Notes under the pieces: model-generated
What the model was told of the DNA's origin: nothing
Database searches by the model: none
Seen by the model: the letters and a program-made list of their open reading frames with translations, nothing else
Translations under genes and position numbers: made by a program
Source of the DNA: SZUA-37 sp964472525
Lineage (GTDB): Bacteria; Pseudomonadota; Gammaproteobacteria; UBA6429; Thiohalophilaceae
NCBI GenBank assembly: GCA_964472525.1
Contig: CAYYLL010000006.1
Location: 1 to 64,000, forward strand
DNA: 64,000 nt
Direction of reading: 5' to 3'
Shown here: positions 27,928 to 37,250 of the stretch, in pieces
How the letters are laid out: the number at the start of each line of letters is the position of its first letter
Numbering within the stretch: the first letter of the stretch is position 1

Positions 27928-27969
27928 TATGTTATCTCCTGTTTACGAATAAAAATAATTTACTTTAGG

Positions 27970-28416
27970 CTATAAGATACTTATATCCAGTGTTTCGATT
28001 TCTTCTGATGCTTTTTTAGCATGTGCTAGTGGCATACCAAGGTTTGCATCGGATTTTGTAAATACGGTTAATAACAGGTTGCTACCTGCATGCATTACAA
28101 ATACGTTACTGTCTGTGCTTTCAAGAATGACATTTTTTGTTTTACCTTTATTTGTTTCGGTAACAAGGTTGTCACTTAATGCCAATAAAGCACTGCTCAT
28201 TGCTGCAAAGCGATGTTGATCTAATCCTTCGTTGAGGTGGGATGCCCATGCAATACCATCACTGCTACTGATCATTGCACTGGTTATTTCATTGCAATCA
28301 GATATCAGACTATTAAGGATATAACTTAATTTTTTTTGTATCACCCGTGATACGTCATTACTGTGTGATGCACTTTCATCGCTAACCTTGTCAATTATTT
28401 TGCTAATGCTTTCCAT
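27970..28416 (-). CDS. Roadblock/LC7-type protein
   Basis: A 148-residue protein whose C-terminal 110 residues have the roadblock pattern: AMISSSDGIAWASHL, a central helix FAAMSSALLALSDNLV, then NVFVMHAGSNLLLTVFTKSDANLGM and a final helix. The N-terminal 30 residues are a polar helix extension. It lies 14 bases downstream of the COG2229-like GTPase gene and 42 bases upstream of the second roadblock gene, so the three are likely cotranscribed. It is the more typical MglB-like member of the pair. Confidence 0.8.
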   Translation of the reverse strand: MESISKIIDKVSDESASHSNDVSRVIQKKLSYILNSLISDCNEITSAMISSSDGIAWASHLNEGLDQHRFAAMSSALLALSDNLVTETNKGKTKNVILESTDSNVFVMHAGSNLLLTVFTKSDANLGMPLAHAKKASEEIETLDISIL

Positions 28417-28429
28417 GATTTTTCCTTAA

Positions 28430-28963
28430 TTAGTTTGCAAGTATTGCAAGTAAGGCTTGAATAAGAATTTTTATGTCGTCTTCGCAGCGGCTATCAACCT
28501 CAAAGACCGGAAATATCTGATTTCTCTCAAAAAGTTTTTCTTGATAGTCTTCAATATTTGCATGGTCATTTATGCTGGTACGGGTTACACCAATAACAAC
28601 GCCAGTTTCATTTATAAAGTCACTAAATGAGTCAAGATAAAATTCCATTTGTTTAATGGGATCAGGATGGTCATTATTTATAAGTAATACCAGTCCGAGT
28701 CCTCCTTTTGTAAGTATCTTCCACATAAAGTCAAAACGTGATTGCCCCGGAGTGCCATATAAATGAACTTTTGTACCATCATCCATTTCTATATAACTGT
28801 AATCCATGGCAACGGTTGTAGAGTCTTTCAATTTTCGTTCTTCGCCTGAAGTATCAACATCAGTACTAATAGGTGGAGTATCACTAATAGCAGAAATGGC
28901 AGTTGTTTTCCCAGCACCGACAGGTCCGGTAAAAATAATTTTGTCAGTGTTTAGTTGCATCAT
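28430..28963 (-). CDS. Small GTPase of the COG2229/MglA-like group
   Basis: The 177-residue protein has Walker A GPVGAGKTT at about residues 12-20, a switch I threonine in DSTTVAMDYSYIE, and the G3 region in YGTPGQSRFDFMW, where Asp is replaced by Gly as is typical for COG2229. The G4 position reads GVTRTS instead of NKxD, so base specificity may be altered. Relatives work with roadblock proteins. It lies five bases after the 329-residue gene and before two roadblock genes, so it probably forms the switch of this module. Confidence 0.88.
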   Translation of the reverse strand: MMQLNTDKIIFTGPVGAGKTTAISAISDTPPISTDVDTSGEERKLKDSTTVAMDYSYIEMDDGTKVHLYGTPGQSRFDFMWKILTKGGLGLVLLINNDHPDPIKQMEFYLDSFSDFINETGVVIGVTRTSINDHANIEDYQEKLFERNQIFPVFEVDSRCEDDIKILIQALLAILAN

Positions 28964-28968
28964 GATAT

Positions 28969-29958
28969 TTAGTTTATTCCTAAACGTTGTGCGAGTTTTT
29001 TCAATATCGATTGTTGCTTGTTATTCTTTATGGGGACAGGTTTTTGTTTACTAGATAAAGTCGTTTGTGTTTCTATAATATCAACGGCAAAGGTGGCATT
29101 GTAAAAATCAATGATGTCTTCTAATGGTATTTGAGTTTGCTCACTAAGTTCGTTCAGACTTATATATTGTTTGGCCATAATAGCTGCAAGTTTAAAATAA
29201 TCAGGCTTAAAGCCTTGCCGTGAAAAATTTGGCCATGAAGTCAGTTTTACAGGTGTGTTGGCTGAGTGGCCTGCTAATAGTTTTCCATTTGAACAGGCTA
29301 ATGCGCAACGCCATAGAATACCATTAAGAGCAGCAACAGACATGTTCTGACTTATTTTATTAAGCTGCTCATAATTAATTTCTTTGGCTTCGATTGTATT
29401 AAAATCAACAGCAATGTATTTTTCAATATCATCAATATGGGTTTCTATAATAAATCGGTTGTTAATTCCATCTATATATATGTCTGGTAATCCACTGGAT
29501 GAAATGACACAACATTTATTTTCAGACTTGTTTTGTAGTATTTCTTGGAAAATATTTTCAATCTTGGATATTGATGAAGGCGGAGTGATTTTTTTTGTAG
29601 AATGTAGGTGAGATATCTTTCTACTATTAATATAAGTATAAAGCTGCTCAGATATTTTTGCTAAAACATTTTTTAACGCAATAACACGCACAGGTGTGGG
29701 TATAGTAACGAGGTTCTTTCCACTCAGTGTGGAAGATGAAAATACAATTTTGACTTGATTATCATTTGCCGTATTTAAAAATTCTGAGCCATCAGCAGAA
29801 TCGGCATTAAGCACCAGAATCTCGCTAGAAGGATTATTACCAATAATTAAATAATCCTTTCCTTTTTCATCGCAAATAATGTTAACAGCAACATCAAGCA
29901 CTTTTTGCTCGACTTCCTGTAAGTTGACTGCTGAAATCTGTAACGCCCCTACATGCAT
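28969..29958 (-). CDS. Uncharacterised protein leading the roadblock-GTPase operon
   Basis: The 329-residue protein begins with an alpha/beta region (about 1-110) whose pattern EILVLNADSADGSEFL and VRVIALKN could be a degenerate receiver-like fold, without the full set of phosphorylation residues. A middle region of about 100 residues follows, then a helical segment YISLNELSEQTQIPLEDIIDFYNA (about 260-285) that looks like a winged-helix or tetrahelical element, and a basic tail ending LKKLAQRLGIN. No signal peptide or membrane helix. It starts the minus-strand operon. It may couple an upstream signal to the GTPase; this is inference. Confidence 0.6.
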   Translation of the reverse strand: MHVGALQISAVNLQEVEQKVLDVAVNIICDEKGKDYLIIGNNPSSEILVLNADSADGSEFLNTANDNQVKIVFSSSTLSGKNLVTIPTPVRVIALKNVLAKISEQLYTYINSRKISHLHSTKKITPPSSISKIENIFQEILQNKSENKCCVISSSGLPDIYIDGINNRFIIETHIDDIEKYIAVDFNTIEAKEINYEQLNKISQNMSVAALNGILWRCALACSNGKLLAGHSANTPVKLTSWPNFSRQGFKPDYFKLAAIMAKQYISLNELSEQTQIPLEDIIDFYNATFAVDIIETQTTLSSKQKPVPIKNNKQQSILKKLAQRLGIN

Positions 29959-30161
29959 TATCTATCCTTAATAAACAGGTATACCTGAAAGGGTTATATC
30001 GGCACGTTGTGTAAGGATTATGAGGTTATTTATGCGAACTAGTTCACATATTTAATTGTGTAGTAAAATACTCAAGTATTATTTTATAGGGAAGGCGAGA
30101 GTGGTGAATAACCACTGTTATTTCAGCACCTTACATAAATTTCTGTGGGTGTGATGTGTTG

Positions 30162-30704
30162 CTACCAAATTAAATCATCCGGAATAGGGTGGTCTGCATA
30201 GGGATCACTTTTGTCAGTCGTTTGCTCATCACTATCAAACAGAATAACGCGCTGTTTATCACGTTGTTGTATTCGTTCCGCGATTGCTTTTGGAATAATT
30301 TCATAATGGTCATCAATGAATGCAATGCCTACTATCCCACGTATAATTTGCTGCTTTATTTCATTATTAATATAAACACGTTTTACTTTATTCATATGTT
30401 CGAAGTTATACGGAATGTCACAATCATCATGACGTTTAAGACAATTTTTTGTAATAAGTTGATTAACTTCAGCTGCAATCGCTTTTACACGGGCAGCATC
30501 TTCTTTTTTCTTATTCAATTCCCGATCGAGTTTGGCTTTCTCTAGTGCAGCTTGTTCAACTTTAAGTTTTGTTTCATCAAGTCCTACTTTCTTTTGAGCG
30601 CGTTGTTGTTTGTTCTTTTTGTTTTTATCTTTCTTGGCATTATGTGCTTGCTGTTTGGAAACAATACCTGTTTTAAGTAATTGATCTTGGAATGGGTTGC
30701 TCAT
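30162..30704 (-). CDS. DUF2058 (YaiL-like) protein
   Basis: The N-terminus (MSNPFQDQLLKTGIVSKQQA) and a long K/Q/E-rich coiled region, followed by a compact C-terminal domain with VYINNEIKQQIIRGIVGIAFIDD-like sequence, match the DUF2058/YaiL family. Family proteins are soluble, about 180 residues, and associate with nucleoprotein or ribosomal fractions in some reports; function is not settled. It stands between the signalling module and the GGDEF-EAL gene. Start ATG at 30704 with a nearby purine-rich tract. Confidence 0.82.
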   Translation of the reverse strand: MSNPFQDQLLKTGIVSKQQAHNAKKDKNKKNKQQRAQKKVGLDETKLKVEQAALEKAKLDRELNKKKEDAARVKAIAAEVNQLITKNCLKRHDDCDIPYNFEHMNKVKRVYINNEIKQQIIRGIVGIAFIDDHYEIIPKAIAERIQQRDKQRVILFDSDEQTTDKSDPYADHPIPDDLIW

Positions 30705-30821
30705 GGTGCTTAATCCCGGTTATTTCATTTAAATATATTTGATTGCCCCAAATGGGTTAAATAGTGAATAGCCCATTTTAAGTCTTGTTCGGCCAAGACT
30801 GGCATTATTTTGGGTTCTATA

Positions 30822-33185
30822 TTAGGATGTTTTTGAAAATTCATCCATCGATAATTTAAAGTAGTGGTTACTTTTACAGACATTTTCTTGCGGCATTGGC
30901 TTAGCAATAAAATACCCTTGAATAGCATCGCAACCTAATTCTATCAATAAATCAAGTTGTTCTAAAGTTTCAACACCTTCTGCAACAGTTGTTTTTCCAA
31001 ATGCTTGGCATAGTTGAATGATCGATTTATTTATAGCTATATCATCCGCAGCTTGTGGTAAATTTTTAATAAATTCTCTATCTATTTTCACCGTATTAGA
31101 TGGGATTTGTTTTAAATAGACTAATGATGAATAGCCGGTTCCAAAATCATCAATGGATATACTTGCACCAAGTTGTTGAAGCTCTTTAAGTAATGCGATC
31201 GCATGTTGGGGATTTTTAAGAATGGCAGTTTCGGTTACTTCAATTTCAAGCCATTCAAACTGGCCATTCGTTTCAGTGACTTCTTTTTTTAGTTGAGTAA
31301 CAAAATCATTATGTTGTAACTCAATCGCTGAAATATTGACTGATATGCGTCCAAATTCAATGCCTAATTCATACCAAATTTTAGCCTGTTTTAAAGCCGT
31401 TTTTATTACCCATTGGCTAATTACTTTTATCTTGCCAATATCTTCAGCCAGATGAATGAATTGTTGAGGATCTACTGTGCCAAGATCCGGGTGCTGCCAA
31501 CGAATGAGTGCCTCAAAACCTTTAATACCAGCCTTTTTGACCCACTTAATAGGTTGATAATGCAAACGGAAATGTGTGGATTGACCTGTTTGTTCTATTT
31601 CATTAATGGCAGATAATAAGGCTTGTTCTAATTGTAAATAATCATTAATGTGAATGAAATGTTGTAATTGATAGAACTCAATGCCAGAATTTTCTTCTTT
31701 AGCTTTGAACATGGCTGTTTCAGCATGTTGCAATAACTCGTTAACAGTTAAACCATCATTAGGATATAATGCTACTCCAATATTAAAGGACAACCCCAAA
31801 GGCTTTTCATGTACCAAAAAAGGTTGGTGCAAACGTGCTAGCAATTTTCGTACATCAGGTAAAGCAGTTTCATAATCAACGTCAGGTAATATTAAGGTAA
31901 ATTCATCTCCACCGTAACGTGCAACAATATCTTTTGCTGCTCTGTTTTCGGTTATTCTGTTAGCAATCTCTTTTAATACTTGGTTGCCAATTTTGTGGCT
32001 TAAGGTATCGTTAATATTTTTAAACCGATTAACGTCTATAGTGATCAGTGCTAGGTGACTTTCTTCTGGAGTACTTTGTTTTAGTAAATGTTCGGCCTGT
32101 TTATAAAATGAATTTCGGTTGGCTATTTTAGTTATTTTGTCAAAATAAGAAAGTTGGAATAATTCTTTAGTTCGCTGTTGAATTTGTTGTTCTAAAGAAT
32201 TTTTTAGTTGGGTTAATTGAGAGTTCGCTTGTTCTGTTTGCCATTGAGCTTTTTTTATTTGCTTATTTTTAAAGCGAAATAGCATATTCCATATAAATAA
32301 TAATATTATAATTACAAAAAATAGGGAGGCGACTTTTAGAATTTCATCATAATTTTTTTCAACAGATGATTCAGGTAACCATTTATTGGCTAATTTTTCT
32401 AATTCCTGCTGAGATATTGAATTCATCTTTTTTATCAATATTTGTTGTAGTATTGGCCAATCTTTGCGAATAGCAATGGATTCATTAGCGCTGTTCTTGT
32501 CGTAAAAAGCAGCGACCTTCACGTTATTAATCAAATATTTTTTACGGTACCAATGCATAGCAGAAGTGAAGCTTATCATTGCATCAGCCTGCTCTGCAGA
32601 AACAGCTTCTAAACCTTCATGTATATTGTTAATGTAATATGGTTTAAGTGTTGGAAATGTTTTTTTTATATCTTCTACATATTGGTAGTCTTTAACCAAA
32701 GCAACCGTTTTGTTAGCTATATCGTCACGTGTTAATATTCTGTGATCATCTTTACGCGTTACAATGGCTAATGATTTAAAAATATAAGGCGAGGTAAACA
32801 AGAACCACTTTTGTCTTTTAGGTTTGTTAACCATGGTTGCAACAACATCAATCTTTTTTTGTTGCGCTGCTTTATAAAGAGATTGCCACGTATATACGGG
32901 TGCTATCTGTATATTAAGTTCTGTCTTTTTAGCCAACAACTTAAAATAATCAATGGTATAACCTTGTATTTCTCCTCGGTCAGTTAAATAGCTAAAAGGT
33001 GGGAAATAACCATCAAAGCCAACTGTAATTTTGGGGTGTGATTTTATCCACTGGTTCTCTTGGTGTGTGAGGAGGAATGTATTATTTTGGGCTATTACTG
33101 AAAACGAACAACTGAAAAGCGCAATGTTAAATATTTGCTTTAAAATAAAGGACGCGAAACTTTTTTTAGCCCACATCATCAGCAA
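30822..33185 (-). CDS. Solute-binding GGDEF-EAL membrane protein
   Basis: The 787 residues hold a signal peptide or membrane anchor (about 10-32), an SBP_bac_3-type periplasmic domain (about 42-275), a membrane helix (about 283-303), a coiled-coil, a GGDEF domain with intact GGDEF in ARYGGDEFTLILP (about 345-510), and an EAL domain with EALIRW, EVTETA, IDDFGTGYSS and AEGVET intact. Both synthesis and breakdown of c-di-GMP are therefore possible. The periplasmic module is like that of the hybrid kinase at 21064, so the two may respond to similar solutes. Two alternative Met starts lie within three codons. Confidence 0.93.
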   Translation of the reverse strand: MLMMWAKKSFASFILKQIFNIALFSCSFSVIAQNNTFLLTHQENQWIKSHPKITVGFDGYFPPFSYLTDRGEIQGYTIDYFKLLAKKTELNIQIAPVYTWQSLYKAAQQKKIDVVATMVNKPKRQKWFLFTSPYIFKSLAIVTRKDDHRILTRDDIANKTVALVKDYQYVEDIKKTFPTLKPYYINNIHEGLEAVSAEQADAMISFTSAMHWYRKKYLINNVKVAAFYDKNSANESIAIRKDWPILQQILIKKMNSISQQELEKLANKWLPESSVEKNYDEILKVASLFFVIIILLFIWNMLFRFKNKQIKKAQWQTEQANSQLTQLKNSLEQQIQQRTKELFQLSYFDKITKIANRNSFYKQAEHLLKQSTPEESHLALITIDVNRFKNINDTLSHKIGNQVLKEIANRITENRAAKDIVARYGGDEFTLILPDVDYETALPDVRKLLARLHQPFLVHEKPLGLSFNIGVALYPNDGLTVNELLQHAETAMFKAKEENSGIEFYQLQHFIHINDYLQLEQALLSAINEIEQTGQSTHFRLHYQPIKWVKKAGIKGFEALIRWQHPDLGTVDPQQFIHLAEDIGKIKVISQWVIKTALKQAKIWYELGIEFGRISVNISAIELQHNDFVTQLKKEVTETNGQFEWLEIEVTETAILKNPQHAIALLKELQQLGASISIDDFGTGYSSLVYLKQIPSNTVKIDREFIKNLPQAADDIAINKSIIQLCQAFGKTTVAEGVETLEQLDLLIELGCDAIQGYFIAKPMPQENVCKSNHYFKLSMDEFSKTS

Positions 33186-33423
33186 TGGTATCTTAACTTA
33201 TTCGCAGACAGGGTGATATTTGTTTAAATAGATCTTTACCATACTGGAATTCCTCTTTCTTAATTTATGCTTTGCTTGAGCAATCATACCTAATATTGAG
33301 CCCACAGCGAAATAGTTTGTACTAAAGTAGTGTAGCTGAAATATTTGTGCTTGTTTTATAAGTACATGGAATATGTAAAGAGATAAATGTCTGGAAATTC
33401 GAGTAATTACAGTAAGTTAATGC
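33186..33423. other. Intergenic region, no gene seen
   Basis: The 238 bases between the GGDEF-EAL start and the tRNA are AT-rich. They should hold the promoter of the minus-strand c-di-GMP gene, but I could not pick convincing -35/-10 boxes. No open frame looks coding. Confidence 0.4.
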
Positions 33424-33507
33424 TGCCGAGAAGAGGACTTGAACCTCCACGGGGTTGCCCCCACATGCACCTGAAGCATGCGTGTCTACCAATTCCACCA
33501 CCTCGGC
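33424..33507 (-). tRNA. tRNA-Leu (anticodon CAG)
   Basis: On the minus strand the 84 bases fold as a class II tRNA: acceptor GCCGAGG with CTCGGC-A, D-arm with GGTAGACACGC, anticodon stem CATGC/GCATG around loop TTCAGGT giving anticodon CAG, a long variable arm (GGGGGCAACCCC-type), and the T-loop GGTTCAAGTCC. It reads CUG leucine codons. The CCA end is not encoded. It stands alone between the GGDEF-EAL gene and rnr; tRNA-Leu genes are often integration sites, but no integrase or att repeat is visible. Confidence 0.95.
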
Positions 33508-33659
33508 TTAAGCGGGGTAGACTTTACTAACAAGCGAATTAACTGTCAATTTAATATATCCCTTGTGTGCTAAATTAGGGTGAATATCTGCACGCTTGAA
33601 TCAAATTCAGGTTAAACTACACTTCTTAAATCCTTGTAACTACATAGCCTAAATTAAGA

Positions 33660-36254
33660 ATGTCGAAGAAAAAAAATATTGATCCACACGCGGAGCGTGA
33701 AGCTAAAAAATACGCACAACCTATCGCAAGCCGAGAACTTATTATGGAGTATCTGGAATCGGTGGGGACACCGCTAAACCGTGACCAGATTGCAGCATAT
33801 TTTGATCTTGTTGATGACGATAATTATTTTGCCTTAAAAAAACGTTTACGTGCGATGGAACGAGATGGACAAATTATTTACACCCGCAAGGGGGGCTATG
33901 GTCTGGCACACAAAATGGATTTGGTTTGTGGCCGGGTGCAAGGGCATCCTGACGGCTTTGGCTTTTTAATTCCAGATGATAACAGCGACGATCTCTTTTT
34001 GGCTCCACGCGACATGCGTGAAGTTTTTCATGGTGATCGCGTTATGGCACGGGTTGCCGGAGAAGACCGGCGTGGTCGACGCATGGGACGTATCGTTGAA
34101 GTGCTTGAACGCGCACACGAACTAATGGTTGGTCGCTTTTTTGTTGAGCATGGTGTTGCATTTGTTGTTGCTGACAATAAACGTATTACCCAAGATATTA
34201 TGGTTGCCGCCGAAGACTTTAATGGTGCAACACACGGGCAAATTGTTTCACTGGAAATCATTCAGCAACCCACCAAACGTCATCAGGCATTAGGCCGAGT
34301 TAAAGAAGTGATGGGCGAACATATGGCGCCGGGGCTAGAAATTGATATTGCCATTCGTTCACATGATCTGCCTAATCACTGGAATAAAAAAGTTATCGTT
34401 GAAACCGACAATTTACCTAGCGAAGTATTACACAGTGAAATAGAAGGTCGAGTTGATATTCGTAAGCTACCTCTGGTTACTATTGATGGTGAAGATGCGC
34501 GTGACTTTGATGATGCAGTTTACTGTGAACCCAACACAAACGGTTGGCGATTACTGGTTGCCATCGCCGATGTATCTAATTATGTAAAACCAGATTTGCC
34601 GCTTGATTTAGAAGCACAAAATCGTGCAACTTCCGTTTACTTTCCGGAACGTGTTATTCCAATGTTACCCGAAGCCTTATCCAATGGCTTATGTTCACTT
34701 AACCCGGAAGTAAATCGCTTGTGCATGGTTTGTGATATGCAAATTAGCAAACAGGGCATATTAAAAGACTACAAATTTTATCAAGCAGTGATGTATTCAC
34801 ATGCACGCTTAACGTATACCCAAGTGGGTGCCATGCTTGAACAACAAGATAAAGCATTACGAACTGAATATAAGACAGTGCTACCACATTTGGGAAATCT
34901 TTATGCTATGTATAAAGCTATGCGTGTGCAACGTAGCAAGCGTGGGGCAATTGATTTTGAAACAACCGAAGTCCGAATTGTATTTGGTAGTGAACGTAAG
35001 ATAGATAAAATTGTACCGGTTTACCGAAATGATGCACATAAAATAATTGAAGAGTGCATGATTACCGCAAATGTTGCGACTGCACGATTTTTACTCAAAC
35101 ATAATATGCCTGCGCTATACCGAATTCATGAAGGCCCAACGGTCGAAAAACTGGAAGACTTGCGTAAGTTCCTGTCTGAGTTTGGCTTGCAAGTGCCCGG
35201 TGGTGAAAAGCCAACCGCAAAAGATTATGCACATCTGGTTAACCAGATAAAAGAGCGTTCAGATTTTAATTTAATCCAGACCGTTTTATTGCGTAGCTTG
35301 CGTCAGGCTGTTTATAGCCCTGATAACATAGGGCATTTCGGCTTAGCCTATGATGCTTATGCACATTTTACTTCGCCTATTCGACGCTATCCTGACTTAT
35401 TAGTACATCGTGCGATTAAACATGTATTAAGCAAGCAATCTGTCGCTAATTATAAGTATGATCATAAAGACATGGTACATTTTGGTGATATTTGTTCTCA
35501 AAATGAACGTCGTGCAGACGAGGCAACGCGTGATGTAAATGATTGGCTCAAATGCGAGTTTATGCTGGATAAAGTAGGTAATGAATACCTAGGTAAAATT
35601 ACCACCGTGACTGGATTTGGTTTATTTGTTGAATTGAATGATATTTTTGTTGAAGGACTGGTGCATGTAACCAGTTTAGATAATGATTATTATCATTTTG
35701 ATCCGGTTAAACACCGGTTAGTTGGTGAAAACAGCCATAAAATATATGGCCTAGGCAATGAAATTACTATTCGTGTTGCACGGGTTGACTTGGATGAACG
35801 TAAAATTGATTTTGATTTGGTTTTAAGCGGGGCAGACAGGAAAGGCGCGGGTAAGTCAAAATCAGAAAACAAGAAACGTAGAAATAACAAGTTTAACAAA
35901 AAAGCATTTGGACGCAAAAAGCCACGCCATATGCCAAATAATGAGTTTACCCCTGATAAAAAAGAACAAGTCAGTGATGAGATAAATAATTCAAAATCAG
36001 GCAGCCAAGCGACTCGAAATAAAAAATCGGGCAAAAAGAAAGTTACTAGGAAAGCAACATCGAAAAAGAAAATTTCTAAAAAGAAAGCATCAAAGAAAAA
36101 AGCAACTAAAAAGAAAACGAGTAAGAAAAAAGTAGCCAAGAAAAAAATATTATCAAAGAAGAAAATTTCTAAAAAGAAAACATCAAAGAAAAAAGTAACC
36201 AAAAAGAAAATTAACAAGAAAAAAACGGTGTCCAAAAAGAAAGCTAAAAAATGA
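33660..36254 (+). CDS. rnr: Ribonuclease R with long lysine-rich tail
   Basis: An N-terminal winged-helix (about 25-85), two cold-shock domains, the RNB catalytic domain with DGEDARDFDDAVY at about residues 277-289, the SPIRRYPDLLVHR motif and a C-terminal S1 domain (about 640-725) are present. RNase R degrades structured RNA 3'-5'. At 864 residues it is longer than the 813 of E. coli because of a tail from about residue 730 in which KKxS/KKK units recur many times. The tail is encoded by AAG/AAA-rich repeats. Such basic tails bind RNA and influence stability. The stop overlaps rlmB (ATGA). Confidence 0.97.
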   Translation: MSKKKNIDPHAEREAKKYAQPIASRELIMEYLESVGTPLNRDQIAAYFDLVDDDNYFALKKRLRAMERDGQIIYTRKGGYGLAHKMDLVCGRVQGHPDGFGFLIPDDNSDDLFLAPRDMREVFHGDRVMARVAGEDRRGRRMGRIVEVLERAHELMVGRFFVEHGVAFVVADNKRITQDIMVAAEDFNGATHGQIVSLEIIQQPTKRHQALGRVKEVMGEHMAPGLEIDIAIRSHDLPNHWNKKVIVETDNLPSEVLHSEIEGRVDIRKLPLVTIDGEDARDFDDAVYCEPNTNGWRLLVAIADVSNYVKPDLPLDLEAQNRATSVYFPERVIPMLPEALSNGLCSLNPEVNRLCMVCDMQISKQGILKDYKFYQAVMYSHARLTYTQVGAMLEQQDKALRTEYKTVLPHLGNLYAMYKAMRVQRSKRGAIDFETTEVRIVFGSERKIDKIVPVYRNDAHKIIEECMITANVATARFLLKHNMPALYRIHEGPTVEKLEDLRKFLSEFGLQVPGGEKPTAKDYAHLVNQIKERSDFNLIQTVLLRSLRQAVYSPDNIGHFGLAYDAYAHFTSPIRRYPDLLVHRAIKHVLSKQSVANYKYDHKDMVHFGDICSQNERRADEATRDVNDWLKCEFMLDKVGNEYLGKITTVTGFGLFVELNDIFVEGLVHVTSLDNDYYHFDPVKHRLVGENSHKIYGLGNEITIRVARVDLDERKIDFDLVLSGADRKGAGKSKSENKKRRNNKFNKKAFGRKKPRHMPNNEFTPDKKEQVSDEINNSKSGSQATRNKKSGKKKVTRKATSKKKISKKKASKKKATKKKTSKKKVAKKKILSKKKISKKKTSKKKVTKKKINKKKTVSKKKAKK

Positions 36255-36988
36255 AAACGGATGATTTGATCTACGGTATTCATGCTGTTCAAGCGGCACT
36301 GGAAAGCGATGCTAATATTATAGAGTTATGGGTTGAACAAAAGCGTCATGATCAACGTATTGAAGATATTCTTGACTTAGCCAAACAAAAGGCCGTTACC
36401 TGTGAACGAGTAACGCATCACTTACTAAAAGAATGGTTACCCGACGCTCGTCATCAAGGAGTGGTTGCCAAACTGGCCAGTATTTCCACCAAGAATGAAT
36501 CTGACTTAAATCGCTTGCTTGATTCGCTTGAGGTGCCTCCCTTTCTATTATTATTAGACGGCGTGACGGACCCACATAATCTGGGCGCGTGTATCCGCAC
36601 CGCAGAAGCCGCCGGTGTTCATGCACTTGTGGTTCCCAAAGATAAATCCTGTGGGATGACGGCCACGGTGCGTAAAGTTGCATCCGGTGCCGCTGAGATA
36701 TTACCTTTTGTTCAGGTGACCAATCTGAGTCGTTGTATTAAGGCATTACAAGAACGCGGTATCTGGTTTATTGGTACAGATTTGGCAACCGACACTAATT
36801 TCTATCAACAGGATTTAACCGGCCCGTTGGCGGTTGTAATGGGAGCCGAAGGGAAGGGCTTAAGACGGCTAACCAAAGAACACTGTGACACACTGGTGAA
36901 GTTGCCAATGAATGGTACGGTTGAGAGCTTGAATGTGTCGGTAGCGACTGGAGTGGTACTTTTTGAAGCACTACGGCAGCGGTTGTAG
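36251..36988 (+). CDS. rlmB: 23S rRNA (guanosine-2'-O-)-methyltransferase RlmB
   Basis: SPOUT methyltransferase motifs are clear: LDGVTDPHNLGACIRTAEAAG, GAEGKGLRRL and SLNVSVATGVVLFEALRQR (knot region). The N-terminal RNA-binding domain begins DDLIYGIHAVQAAL, as in the family. RlmB methylates Gm2251 in 23S rRNA. It overlaps the rnr stop by four bases, the standard rnr-rlmB pair. 245 residues is normal. Confidence 0.97.
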   Translation: MKTDDLIYGIHAVQAALESDANIIELWVEQKRHDQRIEDILDLAKQKAVTCERVTHHLLKEWLPDARHQGVVAKLASISTKNESDLNRLLDSLEVPPFLLLLDGVTDPHNLGACIRTAEAAGVHALVVPKDKSCGMTATVRKVASGAAEILPFVQVTNLSRCIKALQERGIWFIGTDLATDTNFYQQDLTGPLAVVMGAEGKGLRRLTKEHCDTLVKLPMNGTVESLNVSVATGVVLFEALRQRL

Positions 36989-37250
36989 TACGAGTGAGAA
37001 TTGTCAGCAAGTAATTTAACCACAATGACCCACCTGCCCACGAAGTGTTCGATATACGACGGAAATATTTTTAGACAAGGAGCATTGCTGCTACGACAGG
37101 GTATTATTTTTATATTAATTATGCTTAATTGTTTGATTTTAATGTATTTTCTCTGTTTTTAAGTAAAATTAAATAAGTTTTACCCTCCTGCATTGCAATT
37201 ACCTCTTATTTTAAGTAAAATTCGCCGCCTTAAATATTTTTAAGTTCCTT
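36989..37250. other. Leader region of the ribosomal protein operon
   Basis: The DNA between rlmB and the S6:S18 motif is AT-rich, with no coding frame. It probably contains the promoter for rpsF-rpsR-rplI and the end of the rnr-rlmB transcript, but no strong terminator hairpin was seen. Confidence 0.4.

Noticed and set aside
30725..30928. 67-residue minus-strand frame overlapping the end of the GGDEF-EAL gene
   Set aside because: More than half overlaps the EAL coding region in another frame, and no Shine-Dalgarno or recognisable motif supports it.
33424..33507. tRNA-Leu as an attachment site of an integrated element
   Set aside because: No partial copy of the tRNA 3' end and no integrase gene is seen on either side.
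35693..36292. 199-residue minus-strand frame opposite the rnr tail
   Set aside because: It is the reverse complement of the lysine-rich repeats (F/L-rich product), an artefact of AAG/AAA repeats.
36795..37041. Minus-strand frames opposite the end of rlmB
   Set aside because: They mirror the conserved RlmB knot region and show no protein features.
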